Assembly (NCBI GenBank): GCA_003451645.1
Contig: DMER01000193.1
Location: 19,137-28,739, forward strand
Source: Alphaproteobacteria bacterium
GTDB lineage: Bacteria; Pseudomonadota; Alphaproteobacteria; Micropepsales; Micropepsaceae
Reading direction: 5' to 3'
DNA: 9,603 bases
Shown here one piece after another: positions 1 through 7,447 of this stretch. The translations under genes and the position numbers were made by a program. The notes under the pieces were generated by a model. It saw nothing but the letters and a program-made list of their open reading frames with translations. It made no database searches and was not told the origin of the DNA. Position 1 is the first letter of the stretch. Every line of letters starts with the position of its first letter.

Positions 1-1
1 C

Positions 2-586
2 TTGCCGGAATCGGAAGTGCGGCGCTTTGTGCAGCGCTTGTCGGCGGGGGCCGGACCATCAGCTTCCGATGAGCTGCTTGCGATGGCCAAAGAGGCACTG
101 GACAAAGGCGAGCTGCAAATGGCTGCGCAGGCCTATGCGCAAGTGTTGCAGGAAGACTCACAGAACCCAGGGGCCCTTGCGGGTCTAGCACGGTGCTATT
201 TGGCGTCAGGCGACGCAGAACGGGCGGAGCAGACACTGAAATTGGTTCCCCCGGAGCACCAAAACCATGAGGATGTAGTAAGCGCGCGAGCAGCGCTGAG
301 TCTGTCGGCACAAGCGGTGGATCAAGCGGCCTTGCAAGGGCTGACTGCCAAGGTTTTGGCCGACCCTGCCGACAAGCAAGCCCGCCTTGACTTGGCCTCC
401 GCCTTGGCCGCCGCAGGCGAACCAGGGCAAGCCATCGACCATTTGCTTGAGATCATCAAACAGGACCGAAATTGGAATGAAGCAGCGGCGCGCAAGCAGC
501 TGCTCACTTTGTTTGAGGCTTTAGGCCCTGCGGACGTCTTGGTTTCGCAAGGACGGCGACGGCTCTCCGCGCTGCTCTTCGCATGA
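2..586 (+). CDS. ybbN: Thioredoxin-TPR co-chaperone, YbbN/CnoX type (5' partial)
   Basis: This is the C-terminal 194 residues of a protein that begins before the window. The TTG at position 2 is probably an internal leucine, not a start. The visible part is alpha-helical and alanine/leucine-rich. It has TPR-like helix pairs around residues 22-80 (AKEALDKGELQMAAQAYAQV, then GALAGLARCYLASGDAERAE) and again around 120-155 (ARLDLASALAAAGEPGQAID). It ends in a KQLLTLFEALG-type segment followed by a short tail, the layout of the TPR part of YbbN/CnoX proteins. In that family an N-terminal thioredoxin domain joins this TPR region, and the protein acts as a holdase or redox co-chaperone in the cytoplasm. 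The thioredoxin domain and any CxxC motif are not visible here. The stop overlaps the next start (ATGA), which implies translational coupling. The family is recognised from pattern; the function is inferred. Confidence 0.8.
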   Translation: MPESEVRRFVQRLSAGAGPSASDELLAMAKEALDKGELQMAAQAYAQVLQEDSQNPGALAGLARCYLASGDAERAEQTLKLVPPEHQNHEDVVSARAALSLSAQAVDQAALQGLTAKVLADPADKQARLDLASALAAAGEPGQAIDHLLEIIKQDRNWNEAAARKQLLTLFEALGPADVLVSQGRRRLSALLFA

Positions 587-1218
587 TGGACCGCCAGACC
601 CGGCTGCCTGAGGTGTTGCCTCTGTTCCCGCTAGCAAAGGCGATCCTGTTGCCGCGAGCAGAAATGCCATTGAACATTTTCGAGCCGCGTTATCTGCAAA
701 TGACAGAGGACTGTCTTCGTGGTCACCGCTATATCGGCATGATTCAGCCAAGGGACGCACAAGAGCCACCAGCCCTGCATCCTATCGGGTGCGCCGGACG
801 GATTACAGCTTGGTCCGAAACGGGCGATGGCCGGTTTCTGATCACTCTCACCGGGGTTAGCCGGTTCATTCTGGGCGAAGAATTGGCGTCCGTTGGTCCC
901 TACCGGCAGGCTCGCGTGCTCTATGACAGCTTTGCACAGGATCAGGACGCCTTAGAGGAGCCGCTCGGCCTGGATCGCGCGATCCTCTTCAAGGCCCTGC
1001 AAGCCTATCTCAAGCCCTTGAACATGGCGGCAGAATGGGAGCCACTGGCGAATGCTCCCGCAGAATCGCTCATCAACACGCTCACTATGCTTTGTCCGTT
1101 TGAGAGCCTGCAGAAGCAGGCGCTCCTCAGTGCGCCCAGCTTGGCCGAGCGCGCGCAGCTCCTGTTGGCATTGCTTGAGCGGGAAACGCCCGGCGCATCA
1201 GGCGCGCGGTTACAATAA
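583..1218 (+). CDS. LON peptidase substrate-binding domain protein (stand-alone Lon N-domain)
   Basis: A 211-aa protein matching the N-terminal substrate-binding domain of Lon protease, with no ATPase or protease domain. The diagnostic opening is seen at residues 12-41: LPLFPLAKAILLPRAEMPLN, then IFEPRYLQM. It is followed by IGMIQPR (residues 52-58) and a C-terminal helical region ending in an arginine/leucine-rich segment. About 210 aa is usual for these stand-alone proteins. Their biochemical role is poorly known; substrate recognition or an adaptor role in proteostasis is an inference from the domain. The ATG at 583 overlaps the upstream stop. A second ATG follows immediately at 586 and could be used instead. 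No good Shine-Dalgarno sequence precedes either, so translation probably depends on coupling to the upstream gene. Being next to a YbbN-type chaperone fits a protein-quality-control theme. Confidence 0.9.
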   Translation: MMDRQTRLPEVLPLFPLAKAILLPRAEMPLNIFEPRYLQMTEDCLRGHRYIGMIQPRDAQEPPALHPIGCAGRITAWSETGDGRFLITLTGVSRFILGEELASVGPYRQARVLYDSFAQDQDALEEPLGLDRAILFKALQAYLKPLNMAAEWEPLANAPAESLINTLTMLCPFESLQKQALLSAPSLAERAQLLLALLERETPGASGARLQ

Positions 1219-1230
1219 GAGGGTCACACC

Positions 1231-1458
1231 ATGAGCGATACTCCGAACCCAACCCCGAAACGCGCGGACCCCAAGCTCCTCGAAATCCTTGTGTGTCCGC
1301 TCAGCAAGAGCGTGCTGCACTATGATGAGGCGGCACAGGAATTGATCTCACGGACCTCGCGGCTCGCGTATCCGATCCGGGATGGGATTCCGATCATGCT
1401 TGCCGACGAGGCGCGCACCCTCAACGACGACGAGGCGGCGCGGCATGGTGGCGCATGA
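1231..1458 (+). CDS. Trm112 family protein (YcaR/UPF0434-like)
   Basis: A 75-aa protein with the Trm112-family pattern: [17 protein letters not shown] at residues 16-32, then [20 protein letters not shown] at 37-56 and an acidic tail. In eukaryotes and archaea Trm112 activates several tRNA, rRNA and protein methyltransferases; the bacterial short forms have no firmly assigned partner. Only one cysteine (C22) is present in the segment where zinc-binding relatives carry CxxC, so a classical zinc knuckle is unlikely; I recall this as common in alphaproteobacterial members. A clear ribosome-binding site, AAGAGGG at 1217-1223, lies 7 bases before the ATG and overlaps the upstream stop codon. The stop overlaps the next start (ATGA at 1455). 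Family call is confident; role is unknown. Confidence 0.9.
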   Translation: MSDTPNPTPKRADPKLLEILVCPLSKSVLHYDEAAQELISRTSRLAYPIRDGIPIMLADEARTLNDDEAARHGGA

Positions 1459-1823
1459 CGCCGCAGATTGTTGAGCCTTGGCCGACGGAGTTGCGGGTCA
1501 GAAAGGATGCGCGCTTGCTTGAAATCGCTTTTGACACCGGGGAGCAGTTCATCCTGCCTGCGGAGCTGTTGCGGGTCGAAAGCCCAAGCGCTGAGGTGCA
1601 AGGCCATGGTTCAGGCCAAAAGAAGATTGTCGCCGGGAAACGCATGATTGGGATCAAAGCGGCAGAGCCGGTTGGCCATTATGCCGTGCGGCTGATCTTT
1701 GATGATGGGCATGACACGGGGCTTTTCACGTGGGCCTATCTTCATCGCTTGGGCCGCGAACAGGCGCGGATTTGGGGTGACTATTTGACGGCGCTGGAAC
1801 GCCAAGGGCTGAGCCGGGGGTAG
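1455..1823 (+). CDS. DUF971 domain protein (gamma-butyrobetaine hydroxylase-like N-terminal domain)
   Basis: A 122-aa single-domain DUF971 protein. Recognisable segments are [19 protein letters not shown] (residues 8-26), [19 protein letters not shown] (34-52) and, near the C-terminus, a stretch containing [19 protein letters not shown] (82-100), which is the most conserved part of the family. The same fold forms the N-terminal domain of gamma-butyrobetaine and trimethyllysine dioxygenases, and it is sometimes joined to Mrp/ApbC-type iron-sulfur proteins. The catalytic dioxygenase domain is absent here, so no hydroxylase activity should be assigned. Its start overlaps the Trm112 stop and no strong ribosome-binding site is seen, again pointing to coupled translation. 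Family call is strong; function is unknown. Confidence 0.9.
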   Translation: MTPQIVEPWPTELRVRKDARLLEIAFDTGEQFILPAELLRVESPSAEVQGHGSGQKKIVAGKRMIGIKAAEPVGHYAVRLIFDDGHDTGLFTWAYLHRLGREQARIWGDYLTALERQGLSRG

Positions 1824-1828
1824 CGCCG

Positions 1829-2227
1829 ATGGAATTCCCTGAGTGGGCGTGGCCATTTGTTATCCTTATTGCGGCGCTTATCGCCTGGAAGATTTATGGT
1901 GGCCGTGTGTTGGCGGCTTTGGATGCGCAAGAGCAGAAGCGCTACGCTGATGATGCGCAGCTAATTGCGGATGCACGAAACCCGCGCGCCCACTTCAGGC
2001 GGTCCCTCGATGCCATCAATGAGCAAGTGGCGCCTGTTCTGTTGATCAAGACGGACACAGGCCGGGCTATCACGTGGGACGGCCAAACCTATGACAGTAT
2101 CGAGGGTGCCGAGGACGCCCGCTGGCGTCATGTTATTGCGCAAGCCCGCAGTTTCTATGAGGGGCTCGACGAGGAGTTTGGATTGAGGCTAGCCGGCCCC
2201 GCACCCAGCACGGCCCGCGAAGCCTAA
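1829..2227 (+). CDS. Hypothetical single-pass membrane-anchored protein
   Basis: A 132-aa protein I do not recognise. Residues 8-23 (WPFVILIAALIAWKIY) form one hydrophobic helix next to the N-terminus. It is followed by a charged helical stretch (AQEQKRYADDAQLIADARN, residues 33-51) and a small C-terminal domain containing LLIKTDTGRAITWDGQTYDS (71-90). There is no cleavage motif after the helix, so it is more likely a membrane anchor than a secreted precursor. The short N-terminus has little positive charge while the segment after the helix has K and R, so a cytoplasmic C-terminal domain is the better guess. A GGGGG ribosome-binding site at 1816-1820 sits 8 bases before the ATG. It is last in the five-gene operon, 5 bp after the DUF971 stop, and ends 5 bp from the oppositely oriented hydroxylase gene. 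Confidence 0.75.
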   Translation: MEFPEWAWPFVILIAALIAWKIYGGRVLAALDAQEQKRYADDAQLIADARNPRAHFRRSLDAINEQVAPVLLIKTDTGRAITWDGQTYDSIEGAEDARWRHVIAQARSFYEGLDEEFGLRLAGPAPSTAREA

Positions 2228-2232
2228 TGCTC

Positions 2233-3486
2233 CTACAGGGCCTCGCCGCGTAAGAGTCGCGGTGCGTTGGTAATCTCACCGCCCGCCTGGCGCATGAAGA
2301 CGCGGCGCAAGGGCCCGATCTCGTTCACGATCCCCAAACCCAAGGTGCGTAGAGCGCGCAATGGCCCCCAATCGTTGGAAAAGAGGCGGTTCAGCACGTC
2401 CATTCCCGCGGCCATGACCGTGTTGTCGAAAGCGCGCCACTTCTCGTAGCGCGCCAAGACAATCTCGCTGCCAGGGTCTTCGCCCGTCCGGAGCGCCTCG
2501 ACAATTACTTCGGCCAAAGCCGCCACATCGCGAAGTCCTAGGTTCAAGCCCTGGCCCGCAATGGGGTGGATCACATGGGCTGCATCGCCGACCAGCGCAA
2601 AGCGTGGCGCGATGTAACGCGATGCCATCTGCAGGCCGATTGGGTAGGACCAGCGAGGCCCCTTGACCGCTATCACGCCCCAATGGTCGCCAAAGCGCTT
2701 GGCAACTTCGCGGCAGAAGTCTTTATCGGCTAGGGCCAAGAAGGCTGGTGCAGCGTCACTGCGTTCGGTCCAAACGATTGAGCTGCGGTTGCCGGGCAAC
2801 GGGAGAAGTGCAAAGGGGCCTGAGGGCAAGAACAGCTCATGCGCGACGCCGTCGTGAGGACGTTCGTGGTGCACCGTCGCGACGATGCCCGTCTGTTGGT
2901 AGCTCCATTTGGTCAGGCGGATATTGTTTTGGTCCCGCAAGGGGCTGTCGCGGCCTTGGGCAGAGACACAAAGACGGGCGCGGACTTGCCCGCCGTCCTT
3001 CAAGGTCAGCACGGTCTCGCGGGGACCGGCAGAGCAGCTCTCGACATGAACCGGCGCAAGAATGCGAAGACCTGATACTCGCGCTGCCTCATGCAAAGCG
3101 AAGCGGATATGGCGGTTTTCAATCATCTCGCCCAGCGGGGTCTGTCCAATTTCCGCATGGTCAAAATGGAGAAAGACCGGGGCCGCTCCTCCGCCTATGC
3201 CGACCCGGCCGTCCGAGACCATGATCTGATTGATGGGTTGCGTGTGACCGGTCAAAGCGCCGTCTAGCCCAAGCGTCGAGAACAGCCGCCTGCTCGCCAA
3301 GGCAATTGCACTTGCGCGGCCGTCAAATTCAGGCTCTAGCGCCTCGGATGGTTCGGCGATGTCGAGAACAATCGCGTCCACGCCGCTCCGGACAAGCGAA
3401 AGCCCCAGCGTCAGGCCGACCAAGCCGCCGCCCACAATCGCAACATCTGTTTTCAGTGTTTCTGTCACAGCTCTGTCCCATCGCAC
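2233..3486 (-). CDS. UbiH/UbiF/COQ6-family FAD-dependent hydroxylase (ubiquinone biosynthesis)
   Basis: A 417-aa class A flavin monooxygenase of the UbiH/VisC/COQ6 group, which hydroxylates the aromatic ring of ubiquinone precursors using FAD and O2. Visible motifs are the N-terminal dinucleotide-binding GGGLVG at residues 19-24 and the second FAD motif LVGDAAHVIHPIAGQGLN at 298-315, followed by LGLRDVAALAEVI; WTERSD (239-244) is also typical. The middle 'DG' motif, usually A-D-G-R-x-S, reads AQGRDS (176-181), with Gln in place of Asp. Which ring carbon is modified cannot be told from sequence, and alphaproteobacteria often use UbiL-type enzymes with broader specificity, so no symbol is given. 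The start at 3486 is GTG with a poor ribosome-binding site. An in-frame GTG at 3468, with GGGACAG just upstream and closer to the FAD motif, is equally or more likely. The gene is divergent from glnK. Confidence 0.92.
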   Translation of the reverse strand: MRWDRAVTETLKTDVAIVGGGLVGLTLGLSLVRSGVDAIVLDIAEPSEALEPEFDGRASAIALASRRLFSTLGLDGALTGHTQPINQIMVSDGRVGIGGGAAPVFLHFDHAEIGQTPLGEMIENRHIRFALHEAARVSGLRILAPVHVESCSAGPRETVLTLKDGGQVRARLCVSAQGRDSPLRDQNNIRLTKWSYQQTGIVATVHHERPHDGVAHELFLPSGPFALLPLPGNRSSIVWTERSDAAPAFLALADKDFCREVAKRFGDHWGVIAVKGPRWSYPIGLQMASRYIAPRFALVGDAAHVIHPIAGQGLNLGLRDVAALAEVIVEALRTGEDPGSEIVLARYEKWRAFDNTVMAAGMDVLNRLFSNDWGPLRALRTLGLGIVNEIGPLRRVFMRQAGGEITNAPRLLRGEAL

Positions 3487-4079
<593 letters not shown>

Positions 4080-4127
4080 TTCCGGCCCTTCTTTGCATTC
4101 CCCTCACGATCTCACATCGAGGACACT

Positions 4128-5585
4128 ATGACGTATATGACACTCATGAAGCACGTTGCCTGCTTGCTTGTATTTGCCGCCAGCCTCGGTCTTGCGGCAA
4201 CAGCACCAGCGGGCGAACCGTTTACCATCGCGCAAGCGGAGACGACGCCTGCTACGCCCCCTGCGACGGAGGCAGCGCCCGCGCCAGCTGAAGCACCTAC
4301 GGCTGCCCCGGTGGAGACCCATTCGACCGCACCTGCCATGGCCCCTCATGCCAAGCCTTTGGAGCTCAATTCGGGCGATACAGCATGGATGCTAACGTCC
4401 ACAGCGCTCGTGCTGATGATGACAGTGCCGGGGCTGGCCCTGTTCTATTCGGGAATGGTCCGTAAGAAGAATATTCTTGCGACCGCCGCGCAAAGCTTTG
4501 CGATCACCGCGCTCGTGACCGTGCTCTGGATGGTCATCGGTTATTCGCTGGCCTTCACCAATGGTGGCGGTGCACACGCATTCATTGGCGGATTAGACCG
4601 GGTCATGCTGAGCGGAATGGGTGTTGAGGTCGCCCACAGTTTGGCAGGCACGATCCCTGAATCCGTCTATATGACTTATCAGATGACGTTCGCGATCATC
4701 ACGCCAGCCCTCATTTGCGGCGCCTTTGCCGACCGCATGAAATTCTCAGCCATGATGCTATTCATGGGCATATGGTTGTTGGTCGTCTATGCGCCGGTTG
4801 CCCACTGGGTGTGGGGCGGCGGGTTCTTAGGGAGCAAAGGGGTCCTCGACTTCGCGGGGGGCACCGTCGTGCATTTCAACGCGGGTGTTGCAGGTCTTGT
4901 GTGTGCGATGGTCCTGGGCAAGCGGGTCGGCTATGGCACTGACAATATGGCCCCGCATAATCTGCTCTATTGCTTGATTGGGGCCTCGCTCCTGTGGGTG
5001 GGCTGGTTTGGTTTCAATGGCGGATCGGCCGTCGCGTCGAATGGCCTTGCAGGCATGGCGATTGCCAACACGCAGATTGCGACTGCCGCCGCGGCTTTGT
5101 CGTGGCTCGCGGCCGAATGGGCGATCCAAGGAAAGCCATCCGTGCTCGGAATGGTGTCAGGCGCCGTTGGCGGGTTGGTGGCGATTACACCTGCTGCAGG
5201 CTTTGTCGCCCCAGACGGGGCGCTCTATATCGGGTTGCTGTCCGGTATCATGTGCTATCTGGGCGCCGTGTGGCTGAAGCGTGCTTTGGGCTATGATGAC
5301 TCACTCGATGCGTTTGGTGTGCATGGGATCGGTGGCGCCACTGGTGCGATCCTGACGGGCGTCTTTGCACTGCCAGCGATCAATTCACTGGGCGCGGGGC
5401 TGATTGCTGGCAATCCGGGTCAGGTGTTGGTGCAGATCGAAGGCCTGCTTTACAGCGGTGTTTATTGTGCGGCTGCGACGTTCATCATTCTGATGGGGCT
5501 GAACTATTCGATCGGTCTGCGCGTCAGCCGCGAGGAAGAGGTCGAGGGCCTCGATATCACGCAGCACGGTGAGACGATCCGCTAA
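4128..5585 (+). CDS. amtB: Ammonium transporter Amt/AmtB
   Basis: A 485-aa ammonium channel of the Amt/Mep/Rh family, an inner-membrane trimer. It opens with a signal peptide (about residues 1-29), then an Ala/Pro/Thr-rich linker to about residue 77 before the first core helix, followed by the usual 11-helix core. Conserved elements are ALFYSGMVRKKN (104-115), the region with D241 in DFAGGTVVHFNAG, and the pore twin histidines H249 and H399 (DAFGVHGIGG). The cytoplasmic tail LRVSREEEVEGLDITQHGE (464-482) is the segment that docks GlnK. The Ala/Pro-rich linker makes the protein longer than the roughly 400-430 residue core and should sit in the periplasm. GAGG at 4119-4122 lies 5 bases before the ATG. 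It is the second gene of the glnK-amtB operon and is followed by a strong terminator. Confidence 0.97.
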   Translation: MTYMTLMKHVACLLVFAASLGLAATAPAGEPFTIAQAETTPATPPATEAAPAPAEAPTAAPVETHSTAPAMAPHAKPLELNSGDTAWMLTSTALVLMMTVPGLALFYSGMVRKKNILATAAQSFAITALVTVLWMVIGYSLAFTNGGGAHAFIGGLDRVMLSGMGVEVAHSLAGTIPESVYMTYQMTFAIITPALICGAFADRMKFSAMMLFMGIWLLVVYAPVAHWVWGGGFLGSKGVLDFAGGTVVHFNAGVAGLVCAMVLGKRVGYGTDNMAPHNLLYCLIGASLLWVGWFGFNGGSAVASNGLAGMAIANTQIATAAAALSWLAAEWAIQGKPSVLGMVSGAVGGLVAITPAAGFVAPDGALYIGLLSGIMCYLGAVWLKRALGYDDSLDAFGVHGIGGATGAILTGVFALPAINSLGAGLIAGNPGQVLVQIEGLLYSGVYCAAATFIILMGLNYSIGLRVSREEEVEGLDITQHGETIR

Positions 5586-5615
5586 GGCTCGTCTTTTACC
5601 CCGCTCCAAGTGCGT

Positions 5616-5651
5616 CAAGACCCGGCCGCACCGCGCGCCGGGTCTTGTTTT
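5616..5651 (+). terminator. Rho-independent terminator of glnK-amtB
   Basis: CAAGACCCGGC (5616-5626) pairs perfectly with GCCGGGTCTTG (5637-5647) across a 10-base loop, giving an 11-bp GC-rich stem followed directly by TTTTGT. It begins 31 bases after the amtB stop, where the operon should end. The stem is symmetric, but the T-run is only on the + side, so it most likely serves glnK-amtB only. Confidence 0.9.
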
Positions 5652-5789
5652 GTCAGCTTGTCTTTATGGTTCCTTAACCACTGCTTTGCATTGCAACAGT
5701 TTCGCGCCTTGAGTTTACGCACGCTTAGCCAAGCTATGTGCAGACTGCCACCCGGCTCGATCTAGTGGCCCAGTGGAGGCGCGTGCGCC
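5652..5789 (+). promoter_or_regulatory. Promoter region of the first FecR-like gene
   Basis: These 138 bases between the terminator and the FecR-domain gene must contain its promoter. Visible elements are CCTTAACC at 5672-5679, an 11-bp palindrome TTGCA-T-TGCAA at 5686-5696, and CGCCTT-N3-TTTACGC at 5705-5720. The last is nearly repeated upstream of the second FecR-like gene. A possible weak -35/-10 pair is TTGAGT (5709) with GCTATG (5733), spacing 18; this is speculative. The ribosome-binding site is GGAGG at 5775-5779, 10 bases before the ATG. Confidence 0.4.
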
Positions 5790-7442
5790 ATGCAGACAAA
5801 AGTTCAGTTGCTCGTGCTTGCCCTCGCCATGTTTTTTGGGCTGGTGGTGCCTGCGCAGGCGCAAGACCAGAAGGACAGCTCTGCCGCGTCTGGATGGACC
5901 GTTGTGCAAATTGTGGGCGACGTGCAGCTCGAAGGTCAGGGACTAACCAAGGTCGCCGTTTCACCCTCTCAGTCCATCCCAGGCGGAACCACGATCGTCA
6001 CCGGCGAGACGGGACGCGCGATCCTGCTGCGCGGGCGGGAGACCGTCGTGCTGTCGCCCTCAAGCCGCTTGACCTTGCCCAAGGAGGGCGAGGCGGGCTT
6101 GAACCGGGCGCATCAGCATTCAGGCTCAGTGCTGTTCAAGGTTGGCAAGAAACCGCAAGCCCATTTCACGGTCGACACGCCCTATCTGGCCGCTGTCGTT
6201 AAGGGTACGACCTTTACAGTGTCGGTGACGGCGGCAGGCGCCTCTGTGCATGTGCAAGAAGGCGCGGTTGAAGTTCAGAACCTGTCCAAGACGCAAGCGA
6301 TCCTCACGCGCGCAGGCCAGGTAAGCAGCGTCTTTGCGAATGCTCTCGAAGACGTCTTTGTCTCTGGAGTGCCGCGCGTTATCAGAAATGATTATGGGAC
6401 CTGGAACAGTGTGACGGACGTCTTCACGCCGCGCGAGTACGACATGAAGAACACCGTGGAATACCGCAATAGGATGGAGTTTAGCGTTGCTTCGCGCGAT
6501 GCCCTTGAACTTCGACCTGGGCAGTTCAAGCGATCTTCGGGTCGTGGAGATAAACCTGAACCAAATAGCGTGGTGCTGGTTGCAGCAAGCAAGATTGAAA
6601 CTGCGCCTGTCCAAAGGGTAAGTACCTCCGATCTAACCGCAAAACAGAAGCCGCGCAAAGAAGAGCTCGGGACCGAGAAATCGAACCCAAAGAAAGCCAG
6701 CGAACCTTTAGAAGCTGAAAAGCCTGTGCCCGGGAAAGCAATGCCAAAGCCCGAAAGTGCGGCGTGGTCGGTCATTCAAGCAAAAGGTTCCGTCCGGGTT
6801 GATGGTTTCGCCTATAAGGTTGGCGATGCCGCTGCGGTCCGCACTTTGCAGCCGGGCGCGAAAGTGCAAACCGGTGAAGATGGCTATTTGGTGCTGGAGC
6901 GACGGAATAAACAGTTTTCTGTCGTACCCAACAGCGTCGCCATTCTTCCTGACCTCGCTGATGATGACGATGACCGAACCGTGTTGGTTTCAGCTAGCGC
7001 AGCGAACAGGTCGCCGGAAAATGCCTCGCCGAAGGAATTTGGCGCGGGCCTCGATGCCTTCAGCGGATTCAAGAGCAATGCCGATCCGGCGGGTTCCGGG
7101 CGCGAGTCATTGCAAGACATGCGGTATCAAAGCACCAAACCAACGACCAATGCCCCTGTAAGCAAAGCTGCACGTGCTCAGGAGGAGCCTGAGAAAAAAA
7201 CTACGGTGCAGTCGACCAAGAAGCCCCTTCTGCCTAAGGTGTCTCCGGAGAAAGCGGAAGAAGCGAAAGAACAAGTCATCGGCAGCGTCACGTTGATCCT
7301 CTATGCGATCACTGCCGTGTTGGTATTGTTCTTTGGAGCGCAGTTCGCGATGAAGCGCTACCGCAATCGCTTGGTGCAAGCGGCGCAAGATCCAGCCGCG
7401 GTTCGCCTGCGGGCCATTGGCGGCGGGCAAGCGAACGAATAA
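5790..7442 (+). CDS. Exported FecR-domain protein with duplicated FecR half-module and C-terminal membrane anchor
   Basis: A 550-aa protein. Residues 1-25 are a signal peptide (hydrophobic core LLVLALAMFFGLVV, cleavage after AQA at 22-24). Residues 36 to about 165 are a FecR domain: a beta-rich first half (36-97) and the diagnostic second half with HFTVDTPYLAAVVKGTTFTV (125-144) and VHVQEGAVEV (153-162). A diverged second copy of the first half lies at 326-387, after a Lys/Pro/Glu-rich linker (about 283-322), and is followed by an aspartate run (391-395). A second Lys/Glu-rich region (465-495) leads to one membrane helix at about 497-518 and a basic, probably cytoplasmic, tail. Classical FecR has a cytoplasmic anti-sigma segment before its membrane helix; none is present here and no FecI-like sigma gene is nearby. 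It is probably a periplasmic, membrane-tethered protein. Its link to the translocator next door is inferred from proximity and from the FecR-like paralogue on the other side. Confidence 0.85.
   Translation: MQTKVQLLVLALAMFFGLVVPAQAQDQKDSSAASGWTVVQIVGDVQLEGQGLTKVAVSPSQSIPGGTTIVTGETGRAILLRGRETVVLSPSSRLTLPKEGEAGLNRAHQHSGSVLFKVGKKPQAHFTVDTPYLAAVVKGTTFTVSVTAAGASVHVQEGAVEVQNLSKTQAILTRAGQVSSVFANALEDVFVSGVPRVIRNDYGTWNSVTDVFTPREYDMKNTVEYRNRMEFSVASRDALELRPGQFKRSSGRGDKPEPNSVVLVAASKIETAPVQRVSTSDLTAKQKPRKEELGTEKSNPKKASEPLEAEKPVPGKAMPKPESAAWSVIQAKGSVRVDGFAYKVGDAAAVRTLQPGAKVQTGEDGYLVLERRNKQFSVVPNSVAILPDLADDDDDRTVLVSASAANRSPENASPKEFGAGLDAFSGFKSNADPAGSGRESLQDMRYQSTKPTTNAPVSKAARAQEEPEKKTTVQSTKKPLLPKVSPEKAEEAKEQVIGSVTLILYAITAVLVLFFGAQFAMKRYRNRLVQAAQDPAAVRLRAIGGGQANE
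6765..6950 (+). repeat. Second copy of the FecR half-module inside the first FecR-like gene
   Basis: Codes for residues 326-387. This 62-residue stretch aligns without gaps to residues 36-97 of the same protein (nt 5895-6080; 17 identical residues by hand count) and to residues 28-89 of the second FecR-like protein (nt 9364-9549; 20 identical). Shared landmarks are W1, V3, Q5, G8, V10, G31, T36-G37, G40, L44, P55 and the closing L61-P62 (module numbering). Detected at protein level only; the DNA copies are too diverged to be a recent duplication. Confidence 0.75.
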
Positions 7443-7447
7443 TGGCG

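Noticed and set aside
2248..2275. Inverted repeat CCGCG-N7-CGCGG as terminator between the convergent genes near 2230
   Set aside because: It lies inside the 3' coding end of the hydroxylase gene, has only a 5-bp stem and no T-run on either strand.
5738..6202. Overlapping + strand open frame of 154 codons
   Set aside because: It has no ribosome-binding site and an Arg-rich composition typical of a shifted frame; it overlaps the well-supported FecR-like gene and its upstream region.
5790..7442. Reading the FecR-like gene as part of a FecI/FecR iron-uptake regulatory locus
   Set aside because: No sigma factor or TonB-dependent receptor gene is present, and the protein has no cytoplasmic anti-sigma segment.
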